A DNA stretch of 64,000 nucleotides from Leptolyngbya sp. Cla-17 (GTDB lineage Bacteria > Cyanobacteriota > Cyanobacteriia > Leptolyngbyales > Leptolyngbyaceae). Positions within the stretch are counted from its first letter, which is position 1. Each line of letters begins with the position of its first letter. Positions 25,805-34,171 of the stretch are shown here, one piece after another. The stretch covers positions 744,001-808,000 of the forward strand of contig NZ_JAEVYN010000001.1 in NCBI RefSeq assembly GCF_016807185.1, read 5' to 3'. The notes under the pieces are model-generated. The model did not search any database and had not been told where the DNA came from. It worked only from the letters and a program-made list of their open reading frames with translations. The position numbers and the translations under genes are program-made.

Positions 25805-27790
25805 TCATGGCATACGATCGCTGCGATCAAGACGAATCATCAAGCGGATAAGAGTAAACCCTGCAAAGGAAGCAGCTCCAGCTGCCGCAAGTGCCAGCCA
25901 GCCCTGACCACTTACCAATAGAATCGTAGCCGACAATGTAAACGTACAAACCAATAGCGTGTAATTTGTGCCCATATTTACACCACTCAATCGGCGTAAA
26001 ATGCGCTCTGTCTCAAGCGATCGAGTCCGAACTCGAATATCGCCACGCTCTAATTTCTCTAGCGTCTCTTCAATTCGCCGGGGCAATCCCAAAGCAGTAT
26101 TACTTATTTGGGAAGCCTGACGGCTCAATTCACCTAAAATATTGCTCGCATCAGTTGTAGGATTTCCATCTGCCATAATCTTTAATGCAAAAGGCTTTGC
26201 AACCTCCATAAAGTTAAATTGAGGGTCTAATCCCTTGCCAACCCCTTCTAAGGTAGAAAAGGCACGCATAACAAAGGTGAACGTCGCTGGAAAGCGAAAC
26301 GGCTGACCGTAGGCGATTTCATACAAATCATCACTGATGGCTCCCACGGATTGATTTTCAAAAGGCTTATCCATGAAGTTATCTAGCATGAACTGAATCG
26401 AGCGGCGCACGGGACCCATGTCATCCGTTGCGGTCAAAGCCCCTAGCTCAACCAGCGAAGCCACGACGCGATCAGCATCTTTTTGAGCAACACCAAAGAA
26501 AGTATTTAGCAGCTTTTCGCGGGTGACAAGCTGCACTTTCCCCATCATGCCAAAGTCATAAAAAATCAGCGATCCATTTGGATTAACTGCAAGGTTGCCG
26601 GGGTGAGGGTCAGCATGAAAAAAGCCATCGTTCAGAAGCTGAATCAAGTAAGCTTTTGCACCGAGGTGAGCTAGCCGACTGCGATCGAGTCCAGCAGCTT
26701 CTAGGGCTTCGTAATGGCTAATTTTAATACCCGGCAAATATTCAAGCGTTAATACGCGCGGAGAGGCATATCGCCAATAGACACGCGGCACCATGACCCA
26801 ATCTTCGCCACGAAAATTACGGCGGAAGGTGTCGGCATTTCGTCCTTCATTCAGGTAATCAATTTCTTCATACAAAATCTTGCAGCATTCATCATAAATG
26901 CCGAGCCAGTCCCTCCCTGGTCCCCATTTTGGGTGCCTCTGAAAGTACCGAGCAATGCCTTTAAGAATAGCCAGATCAATTTGAAACAGCTTGATTAAAC
27001 CAGGACGCTGCACCTTGACAACCACATCTTCACCAGAATGCAGAGTTGCTCGATGCACTTGCCCCAAACTTGCGGCAGCAAGCGGGATTGGATCAAAGCT
27101 GAGATAAAGCTCTTGCAGAGATTTACCCAAATCTTGCTCAATCAGGTTTTTTGCCTGTTCAAAGCTAAAGGCAGGCACTCGATCTTGCAGTTTAGACAGC
27201 TCTTCAACATACTCAGTTGGGAACAAATCGGCGCGGGTAGAGAAAAGCTGACCCACCTTGATAAAGGTAGGCCCTAAATCGAGCAGGGTATCTCGCATCC
27301 AAATCGCTTGCGATCGCCTGCGCTGCTCTTGCTTGACCTCCGTCATGCCACCGGTATAGCTCCAGGGCTTGCCATACAGCCATTGAGAATACAATAGCGT
27401 CAGGACAAAACTCCAAATATCTATAAAGCGTCGTTGCCGAGAGTAATTAGTTCGGTTCCAGCGATAAGCTTTGGCACTATAGGGTTTTTCTTTCACAGGT
27501 TTATTTGGCGGCGGCTCAATGAATGTCGCTATTTCCTGAGATAAGTGTTCCCCTTTGGGAAACGTATCCCACGCAGTAATCGGTATTTCAACACCATTAC
27601 TCTCGTGAGAGTTAACCTTTTTTAAGGACGTAGAACTATCCTCCTCTAAACCCGAAGTCAGGTTAGGCTCTTTCCCATTGTGAGCATTTGCCGTAAATAG
27701 AGTATCCGAATAAACAAGAGACTTATCAACTTCAGGATCTGACTCCATTGACTGTTTAGGTAGGTTGGAGTCGTGAGGAAAAACAGACAC
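25805..27790 (-). CDS. ABC1/AarF-family atypical kinase (UbiB-like)
   Basis: This 661-aa protein has the ABC1/UbiB kinase-like core: KxGQ-type motif FIKVGQLFSTRADLFP, the Ala-rich loop AAASLGQVHRATL, VVVKVQRPG, catalytic HADPHPGNL and metal-binding YDFGMMG. The N-terminal 110 residues or so are low-complexity and acidic. Two hydrophobic helices at the C-terminus (YTLLVCTFTLSATILLVSG, WLALAAAGAASFAGFTLI) anchor it in a membrane, as in cyanobacterial and plastid ABC1K proteins tied to quinone or prenyl-lipid metabolism. It lies in a kinase/phosphatase gene run. Confidence 0.92.
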   Translation of the reverse strand: MSVFPHDSNLPKQSMESDPEVDKSLVYSDTLFTANAHNGKEPNLTSGLEEDSSTSLKKVNSHESNGVEIPITAWDTFPKGEHLSQEIATFIEPPPNKPVKEKPYSAKAYRWNRTNYSRQRRFIDIWSFVLTLLYSQWLYGKPWSYTGGMTEVKQEQRRRSQAIWMRDTLLDLGPTFIKVGQLFSTRADLFPTEYVEELSKLQDRVPAFSFEQAKNLIEQDLGKSLQELYLSFDPIPLAAASLGQVHRATLHSGEDVVVKVQRPGLIKLFQIDLAILKGIARYFQRHPKWGPGRDWLGIYDECCKILYEEIDYLNEGRNADTFRRNFRGEDWVMVPRVYWRYASPRVLTLEYLPGIKISHYEALEAAGLDRSRLAHLGAKAYLIQLLNDGFFHADPHPGNLAVNPNGSLIFYDFGMMGKVQLVTREKLLNTFFGVAQKDADRVVASLVELGALTATDDMGPVRRSIQFMLDNFMDKPFENQSVGAISDDLYEIAYGQPFRFPATFTFVMRAFSTLEGVGKGLDPQFNFMEVAKPFALKIMADGNPTTDASNILGELSRQASQISNTALGLPRRIEETLEKLERGDIRVRTRSLETERILRRLSGVNMGTNYTLLVCTFTLSATILLVSGQGWLALAAAGAASFAGFTLIRLMIRLDRSDRMP

Positions 27791-27847
27791 TCGATTTTTA
27801 TCCCTAGGCTAATACCTTTGATGCTATCAAACGATAAGCAAATGTGG

Positions 27848-28174
27848 TTATGAAGTACGGCTGCGATACTGCTTCAGTTCGGAGCGTAGCCGAGCAACTT
27901 CTGCCCGCAATTCGTCGATTACTGTTTGCAAATCATCTGTTTGAAACGGTGATGCAGAGGTTGACTGACTCGTCCTTCCCTGTGTTGCTGCCGCTTCTTC
28001 TTGAGCGGCTCGTTCCACTACGCGATCACTGAAGGTGCGTAAGTTCTCTCGTAGTTCTGCATCGAGCTTACCCAACTCACTTAGCGCATCAGTAAACGCA
28101 AGCTCTGCGTGATCATACAAGGTGTCTGCTAACGCTCTGCCAACAAAAAAGGCATGAACAATGGGGTTACTCAT
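27848..28174 (-). CDS. Small coiled-coil protein, conserved cyanobacterial type
   Basis: This 108-aa protein starts MSNPIVHAFFVGRALADTLYDHAE, followed by a charged helix (LSELGKLDAELRENLRTFSDRV), an Ala/Gln/Ser-rich linker, and a C-terminal coiled coil (LQTVIDELRAEVARLRSELKQ). The pattern resembles short cyanobacterial/plastid proteins labelled DUF6825, but I cannot confirm this. It lies 57 bp before the ABC1 kinase on the same strand. No function is known to me. Confidence 0.7.
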   Translation of the reverse strand: MSNPIVHAFFVGRALADTLYDHAELAFTDALSELGKLDAELRENLRTFSDRVVERAAQEEAAATQGRTSQSTSASPFQTDDLQTVIDELRAEVARLRSELKQYRSRTS

Positions 28175-28218
28175 CAGAAAATTCCTATACGCTCCGCCTG
28201 AATTATAGCGTGGTTAAT

Positions 28219-29814
28219 CTATTGCCGTTGAACATCGCCAGAGCTAGGTGTGCTAGTTAAGGGAGGGGCAGGTGGTTCAGGTTCTGGTTTCATCTCAACA
28301 GGAGCCGGAGGCGGAATGACCGCAGGAGGCACTTCTGACTCTGAAGCAGTAGGTGAACTGGGTGTAGGCACGATCTCGGGGGGAGTAGGATTCGTTACAG
28401 GATCTTGAGGCCTCAAATCTGAGGGTGCTGGCTCTTCAACTGCTGGCTTAGTTCTTTCTTCATATTCAACAGGAGGTTGAGTAATCACAGGGCTTTCAGA
28501 TTGATTGCGGCTATCTGTCTCTTCCTGTTGATTAGGAGCTTCGACCGGGGGGGATGAATAGGAACTAGAAGGAACCACGAGGGGGGCAGCACCAGGCCAA
28601 TTCTCAAATGGAGGAAAGGCTTGCTCTGTGTGAAAAATGGAGGTGCCTGGCCCTGTGGAGGTTGCCGTAATTCGCAAAATTAATCCAGCTCCTAAGCCAA
28701 TGGCTGCAGCGATCGCCGCAGTTGCCAGTAACGTTTTAGGAAATGTGCTTTTCAGCGTCAGCGAAGAAGGAGTCATGCTTTGATTAGGTTGAGAACTAAA
28801 TCGTTGGGTTGGCAGGGAAGCAGATTTTGCAAGTAGAGGGGAGTGTTCCGAAGCGATCTCATTGACAACTTGAGGTGCAGTAGCGACTTGGGGCACGGTT
28901 GAAACGTTTAAGACAGAATTAGACTTTCGAGCATCGCTAGGATTAATAGATAAAGGTAATAATGCCAGCCACTCCGCGATCGTTTGAGGGCGAGAATTTG
29001 CATTTAGCTCCAATCCCCGCAAGATAGCAGATTCTACCGTAGCAGTGAGATTAGGACATAGCTGACGAGGCGATGGTAGGGGCGATCGATGGCGCAAAGG
29101 CGCTGCTAAAGGAGCATATCCGGTCAGCAAAAAATAGAGTGTGCCTGCTAAGGCATAGATATCTGTTGCAGACGTGTGAGCCAATTGAGTTTGGTGCTGT
29201 TCGATCGCCGCATACTCTCCCATGGGCAATTGAATACTATCAGTCGCAACACCCAACACGGTTGAATCTAGCAGCCCAACATTGACTAGCACAACAATAT
29301 CAGACCCAATCGGACGGATTATATTTTTGGGTGTAACACTACGGTGAATCAGACCTCTGTTATGCAGTTCCGTCAAGGCTGAACCTACTTGCTGAATATA
29401 TTGAACTGCTTGAGATTCTGCCAATGCGCCTTTGGTATGCACCACTTCCAGTAGAGTTTGCCCTGCGGTGTAGTCGAAGACGGCGATTGGCGCGTTCTCT
29501 TCCTCAAAAGAGTCAATCAACCGCACCAATCCAGGATGCTTACACTGAGCTAATTGCTGAACCTGGTCAAAAAATCGCTGCTTTAACTGATCGCGATCGC
29601 TGCTTAAATCAGGGTTTGGCTGCAGAACCTTAAGAATGACGGGTCGGTTTTGCTGAATCTGCGCGCCTTGAAAGGTCATACCGATTGCAGTCTGCCCTAA
29701 AACGTGGTTAATCAGATATTTCCCATGATGAAGCGTATTCCCGATGGTCAAAGGCATGGGCGCGTGGGGTTCAACAATTTTTTCCATGCTAGCGTTTGAT
29801 TGCGCTTGACTCAA
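28219..29814 (-). CDS. Membrane-anchored Ser/Thr pseudokinase
   Basis: Residues about 25-285 form a eukaryotic-type kinase fold with the ATP-site Lys kept (RPVILKVLQP). However, the catalytic loop reads HRSVTPKNI in place of HRDxKPxNI, and the DFG site reads NVGLLD. Both catalytic Asp residues are thus lost, and it is probably a pseudokinase. A transmembrane helix (LLATAAIAAAIGLGAGLIL) near 365 leads to a long Pro/Glu/Ser-rich extracytoplasmic tail. The start codon overlaps the stop of the PEP-CTERM gene by 4 bp (ATGA). A scaffolding or sensing role is inferred. Confidence 0.88.
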   Translation of the reverse strand: MSQAQSNASMEKIVEPHAPMPLTIGNTLHHGKYLINHVLGQTAIGMTFQGAQIQQNRPVILKVLQPNPDLSSDRDQLKQRFFDQVQQLAQCKHPGLVRLIDSFEEENAPIAVFDYTAGQTLLEVVHTKGALAESQAVQYIQQVGSALTELHNRGLIHRSVTPKNIIRPIGSDIVVLVNVGLLDSTVLGVATDSIQLPMGEYAAIEQHQTQLAHTSATDIYALAGTLYFLLTGYAPLAAPLRHRSPLPSPRQLCPNLTATVESAILRGLELNANSRPQTIAEWLALLPLSINPSDARKSNSVLNVSTVPQVATAPQVVNEIASEHSPLLAKSASLPTQRFSSQPNQSMTPSSLTLKSTFPKTLLATAAIAAAIGLGAGLILRITATSTGPGTSIFHTEQAFPPFENWPGAAPLVVPSSSYSSPPVEAPNQQEETDSRNQSESPVITQPPVEYEERTKPAVEEPAPSDLRPQDPVTNPTPPEIVPTPSSPTASESEVPPAVIPPPAPVEMKPEPEPPAPPLTSTPSSGDVQRQ

Positions 29815-30713
29815 TCTTTCCGCTGAAGTCTCTTATGAATCGCGATCGCCCCAAACATCAGCGCTCCTAAAACAGTGGTAGGCTCTGGAACCGCTGCCGC
29901 ACTATTTTCCTCTGGGGCTACCTCACCTTCTGTACTCATAGGCACTTCAATTACAGGAACTGATTGCACGGGAGTTGGTTCAATCGGAGTTGGTTCAATC
30001 GGAGTGGGTTGCACGGGAGTGGGTTCAATTGGAGTTGGTTCAATCGGAGTGGGTTGCACGGGAGTGGGTTCAATCGGAGTTGGATTTGTCACCACTACTT
30101 CTACCGGAGGACGAGGCGTAGGATCAATAAAGCCAACTCGCGGCTGAAAGTTTGGACGCTGCAACAAGAAAAAGCGATCTATTGGACTGGTATCTGTAAA
30201 AATGTAGCGGAATACAGCAGTGTCACCCGGAGCTACAATGCCACCCGAAAAATTGACGTAATCTCGCACGTCAATCTCTTCTTCTGCTAAGCCAAAACGG
30301 GTCGAGGTAAACGGTCTAAACTGGGGTAAAAATTGACCGAAGGACAAACCATCGGCCTCTGGGCTGGGAAAACCATACACTTCTTGCACCTCGTGGTCTA
30401 CGAAAATCCAGGGAGTGCCCGTCAGATTCCTCAACACTGACTGAAAGCCGATTCCCACATAAGAACACCTTGGGCACAGCCTTGGAAAACCGTCAATGCT
30501 CATGTACAGGGTCGTATCGGGACCATACACATCCTGTTCAATGGTATAAAACCCATCTGAGTCAACTCTGCCATTAACGATGCTGAAGTTGCCTGAAATT
30601 TCACTAAAGCGCAACCCACCGATTGCCAGCGATACGGCTTCAGCAGAAGTGGCATTACTGATCGCACTAGACACGGCGATCGCGGTCAAAACCCGATAGA
30701 TGAATGTATTCAT
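29811..30713 (-). CDS. PEP-CTERM exported protein with PTP(I/V)(E/Q) repeats
   Basis: This 300-aa protein has a signal peptide (VLTAIAVSSAISNATSAEA), a beta-rich domain of about 170 residues with a CPRCS motif, a stretch of pentapeptide repeats PTPIE/PTPVQ (residues about 210-245), and a C-terminal sorting signal VPEPTTVLG plus hydrophobic helix and basic end (HKRLQRK). PEP-CTERM proteins are processed by exosortase and sent to the surface or matrix. It is translationally coupled to the pseudokinase gene, whose own tail is also Pro-rich. Confidence 0.88.
   Translation of the reverse strand: MNTFIYRVLTAIAVSSAISNATSAEAVSLAIGGLRFSEISGNFSIVNGRVDSDGFYTIEQDVYGPDTTLYMSIDGFPRLCPRCSYVGIGFQSVLRNLTGTPWIFVDHEVQEVYGFPSPEADGLSFGQFLPQFRPFTSTRFGLAEEEIDVRDYVNFSGGIVAPGDTAVFRYIFTDTSPIDRFFLLQRPNFQPRVGFIDPTPRPPVEVVVTNPTPIEPTPVQPTPIEPTPIEPTPVQPTPIEPTPIEPTPVQSVPVIEVPMSTEGEVAPEENSAAAVPEPTTVLGALMFGAIAIHKRLQRKD
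29971..30083. repeat. 15-bp tandem repeat, about 7.5 units
   Basis: Units of the type GGAGTTGGTTCAATC and GGAGTGGGTTGCACG follow head to tail and encode the Pro-rich pentapeptide repeats of the PEP-CTERM protein. Such arrays often vary in number between strains. Confidence 0.9.
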
Positions 30714-30875
30714 GAGTGCAGCAACCAGGATAAAAGTTAAACCGTCTACAGCTAAGCAAAAAGCATGTCTTTTTAGACTGTGAATAACTCAAAAGGTTTC
30801 AAATTTTCCTGATCCAATCTATCAAGGTGCGTATCGTCGTGATGACATTTAGAAATACATACCGCTGAGCAGAGG

Positions 30876-31010
30876 TTATGGCGCATCACGAGCAATCCCG
30901 CGATCGCGCAACCGCATCAGCAAATCTGTCAGTTGCGCTTCTGGCTGGTCAGCCCACTCTTCAAATGTTGAATAGCGCTGTCCGGTTTCGTCGTAGCAAT
31001 ATAGCCATTC
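30876..31010 (-). pseudogene. C-terminal gene fragment, possibly Uma2-type
   Basis: An open frame of 44 codons without a start reads EWLYCYDETGQRYSTFEEWA and ends LTDLLMRLRDRGIARDAP. This resembles the C-terminal end of Uma2-family (restriction-endonuclease-like) proteins common in cyanobacteria. An in-frame stop lies directly upstream. It is probably a relic. The rest of 30714-31077 shows no gene. Confidence 0.35.
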
Positions 31011-31077
31011 TCAACTATTCTTGTACAATCTCCTGACAGCGCCTCGTTCCCGTTCAATTCCTAATCCAACTTCGGAT

Positions 31078-33015
31078 TTAAATATCTAGATCAGCGAGAT
31101 TCAGTTTAGAGCCGTAGGTTTCAATAAATTCGCGGCGGGGCGCTACGCGATCGCCCATCAGCACCGTAAACACGCGATCGGCTTCGACTGCATCTTCAAT
31201 CTCAATTCGCTTTAAGGTGCGCGTATCCGGGTTCATCGTTGTATCCCACAGTTGGGTCGGCATCATTTCGCCCAGCCCTTTAAAGCGTTGAATGTCATAT
31301 TTCGCGTTGTCGGGGAAAGTGGCTATCACCCGATCGCGATCGCGTTCACTGTAGCAGTAGTTGTGGCTGCGCCCTCGTTCCACCTTATATAAGGGCGGGC
31401 AAGCAATGTAGATGAAACCCTGTTCGACCATTGCTTTTTGGTAACGGTAGAAAAAGGTCAAGATCAGAGTACGAATGTGGGCACCATCCACGTCGGCATC
31501 AGTCATGATCACAATGCGGTGATAGCGTAACTGCGCTGCGTCAAAATCTTCGCCCTTAATTCCCAAACCTAAGGCAGTAATGAGAGCCTGAATCTCGGTG
31601 TTCTTATAGATCTTTGCGTCATCAGTTTTCTCAATATTTAAGATTTTGCCCCGCAGTGGCAAGATAGCTTGAAAGCGGCGATCGCGCCCTTGCTTAGCAC
31701 TACCGCCAGCAGAATCTCCTTCCACAATAAAAATTTCTGATTCCGAAGGATCGCGACTGCTGCAATCCGCCAGTTTGCCGGGTAGAGTAGAAGATTCCAA
31801 TACCGACTTTCGCCGTACCAGTTCACGGGCTTTCCGAGCCGCTTCCGCTGCCTTAAAGGCTTCCACAGCCTTTTCGATAATGGCATCTGCTACACCGGGG
31901 CGAAACTCTAGATATTCGATCAGCACTTCGCCGACCAACGAATCCACAATGCCGCGCACTTCAGTGTTGCCCAGCTTCGTTTTGGTTTGACCCTCAAATT
32001 CGGGTTCGGGCACTTTCACAGAAATGACACCCGTTAAGCCCTCACGAATATTTTCTCCCGCTAGATTAGACTCATTTTCCTTAATCTTGTTGCGTTTGCG
32101 GGCAAGAGAATTCAGCGTGCGGGTTAAAACCGTTTTCAATCCTTCTAAATGGGTGCCGCCATCTACCGTACGGATGTTGTTGGCAAAGCCCAGCAAGTTG
32201 TCACTGTAAGCATCCGCGCACCATTGGAGCGCCACTTCTACCTGGACGTTGTTGCGCTCACCTTGCACATAAACCACCTCATCGTGAAGCGGCTGCTTCT
32301 CGCGATTCATATAGGTGACATACTCTCGAATGCCGCCCTCATAAAAATACACTTCGACGTGAGGCTCTGAGGCTTTTAGCAGTTCCAATCGATCATCGGT
32401 GAAGGTGATGCGAACTCCACCATTAAGGAACGCTAACTCTCGCAGGCGACCTGCCACGGTCACATAATCAAACGCCGTCTCAGTGGTGAAAATTGTGTTG
32501 TCGGGCAGAAAGGTTACGGAAGTGCCCGTGCGATCGCCTGCTCCCGGTTGAGCCGCTAATGAGCCAATGGGAACACCTTTTTCAAATCGCTGGGTGTGAG
32601 TGTTTTGATTACGCCAAACGGTGATTTCTAACCATTCAGATAGAGCGTTCACGACCGATACTCCTACCCCATGGAGACCGCCGCTGACTTTATAACCACC
32701 GCCACCAAATTTACCGCCTGCCCCCAATACGGTTAGCACCGTTTCCACTGCGGATTTCCCAGTACGAGCCACGATATCAGTGGGGATGCCGCGACCATCA
32801 TCCGTGATAGTCGCTGAGCCATCCGCATTTAGCGTTACTTCAATATTTTTGCAATGCCCTGCGAGTGCTTCATCTACAGAGTTATCAACAACCTCGTACA
32901 CTATATGGTGCAGCCCACGGGGACCCGTACTACCGATATACATCCCCGGACGTTTACGAACATGTTCAATTCCCTCAAGGACTTGAATTTGCTCCGCACC
33001 GTAGTTATCTGACAT
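31078..33015 (-). CDS. gyrB: DNA gyrase subunit B
   Basis: GyrB is the ATPase subunit of gyrase, which introduces negative supercoils. The 645-aa protein has the GHKL ATPase site (YEVVDNSVDEALAGH, DDGRGIPTD, GLHGVGVSVVNALS), the TOPRIM region (EIFIVEGDSAGGSAKQGRDR, IMTDADVDGAHIRTL) and the C-terminal GyrB tail (YDIQRFKGLGEM, RREFIETYG). It lacks the insertion of E. coli GyrB, as expected for cyanobacteria. It is divergent from miaA. Confidence 0.98.
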   Translation of the reverse strand: MSDNYGAEQIQVLEGIEHVRKRPGMYIGSTGPRGLHHIVYEVVDNSVDEALAGHCKNIEVTLNADGSATITDDGRGIPTDIVARTGKSAVETVLTVLGAGGKFGGGGYKVSGGLHGVGVSVVNALSEWLEITVWRNQNTHTQRFEKGVPIGSLAAQPGAGDRTGTSVTFLPDNTIFTTETAFDYVTVAGRLRELAFLNGGVRITFTDDRLELLKASEPHVEVYFYEGGIREYVTYMNREKQPLHDEVVYVQGERNNVQVEVALQWCADAYSDNLLGFANNIRTVDGGTHLEGLKTVLTRTLNSLARKRNKIKENESNLAGENIREGLTGVISVKVPEPEFEGQTKTKLGNTEVRGIVDSLVGEVLIEYLEFRPGVADAIIEKAVEAFKAAEAARKARELVRRKSVLESSTLPGKLADCSSRDPSESEIFIVEGDSAGGSAKQGRDRRFQAILPLRGKILNIEKTDDAKIYKNTEIQALITALGLGIKGEDFDAAQLRYHRIVIMTDADVDGAHIRTLILTFFYRYQKAMVEQGFIYIACPPLYKVERGRSHNYCYSERDRDRVIATFPDNAKYDIQRFKGLGEMMPTQLWDTTMNPDTRTLKRIEIEDAVEADRVFTVLMGDRVAPRREFIETYGSKLNLADLDI

Positions 33016-33184
33016 GCAATTAGCGCTCCAGCCGAAATAACGTGGTCTAAAACTGCACTTAAGCTTAAGAAGACCAAAACTATCTAAAATTTTAGCACAA
33101 AAGGCTTATAACCGCTTTTAGATAGGTTTCCTGAACCGTTTGCGGTGGGGTTAAACCATCACATAGTATTCAACAGTAGTTTCA

Positions 33185-34156
33185 ATGAAAAATCCGGCAG
33201 ATAATAGTACTTTTGTGCCAGTAGTGATTGTAATTTGTGGCGCAACGGCAACGGGTAAATCGCGCTTGGCGATCGCGCTTGCAAAGCGTATGAATTGTGT
33301 CATTCTTAGCGCCGATTCGCGCCAAGTGTATCGAGAATTTAACATTGGTACGGCGAAACCCACGCTCACCGAGCAGCAAATCGTTCCTCATTATTTAATT
33401 GATATTTGTGAACCAACGGAAACGCTGACCTTGGCAGAATATCAAATGCAGGCGCAGAGTTTGATTGAGTCTGTGCATCTGCCACCCTCAGCGACGCAAC
33501 CCATCACGCCTTTGCTGGTGGGTGGAACAGGGCTTTACATCCGTTCAATTACACGAGGACTTAAAATTCCTAGGGTGTCACCCCAACCAGACCTGCGATC
33601 GCAGTTACAAAACTTAGGGCAACCCCAATGTTATGCCATGCTGCAACAGGTCGATCCGGACGCGGCGACCAAAATTCATTCTAATGACCAAGTGCGAACC
33701 CTGCGATCGCTGGAAGTGTTCTATGTGACTGGGCAACCGATTTCAGCCCAACAGGGAGAACAGCCGCCCGCCTACCCAATCTTGCATATTGGACTAGATT
33801 GCGGTGATCTCGCTCAGCTGCACCATCGGATTACCCAGCGCACGAAACAGATGGTCGCCCATGGCTTTGTGGCAGAAGTAGAAGACTTATGTCAAAAGTA
33901 CGGGGTCGACCTACCATTGCTGAATACGTTGGGCTACGCCGAGTTCAAGCAATTTCTCGCAGGTCAGATGTCTCAAACGGATGCGATCTCAGCCACCATT
34001 CTTCACACGCGCCAATTTGCTAAACGTCAGCGTACTTGGTTTCGCGCCTACCCTGAAATTGAATGGTTCGATGCGGATGCCCCTGATTTAGTGGAGCAAG
34101 TCTGGCAACGAATTCAAGTTTTGCAAAAACACGCCGTGAATATATGCAAGGCTTAA
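33185..34156 (+). CDS. miaA: tRNA dimethylallyltransferase MiaA
   Basis: MiaA adds a dimethylallyl group to A37 of tRNAs reading UNN codons. The 323-aa protein has the P-loop ICGATATGKSRLA, the substrate motif LSADSRQVYREFNIGTAKPT, LLVGGTGLYIRS, and the C-terminal RQFAKRQRTWFR. Length is normal. It is divergent from gyrB and converges on the SagB-like gene. Confidence 0.97.
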   Translation: MKNPADNSTFVPVVIVICGATATGKSRLAIALAKRMNCVILSADSRQVYREFNIGTAKPTLTEQQIVPHYLIDICEPTETLTLAEYQMQAQSLIESVHLPPSATQPITPLLVGGTGLYIRSITRGLKIPRVSPQPDLRSQLQNLGQPQCYAMLQQVDPDAATKIHSNDQVRTLRSLEVFYVTGQPISAQQGEQPPAYPILHIGLDCGDLAQLHHRITQRTKQMVAHGFVAEVEDLCQKYGVDLPLLNTLGYAEFKQFLAGQMSQTDAISATILHTRQFAKRQRTWFRAYPEIEWFDADAPDLVEQVWQRIQVLQKHAVNICKA

Positions 34157-34171
34157 TTGCGAGACGTGCCT

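Noticed and set aside
29964..30083. Possible CRISPR array
   Set aside because: The repeats are contiguous 15-bp units without spacers and encode a Pro-rich protein stretch.
29875..30290. Repetitive plus-strand frames rich in Gly/Ser/Val or Asn/Trp/Phe
   Set aside because: These are antisense translations of the 15-bp repeat encoding the PEP-CTERM protein's Pro-rich region.
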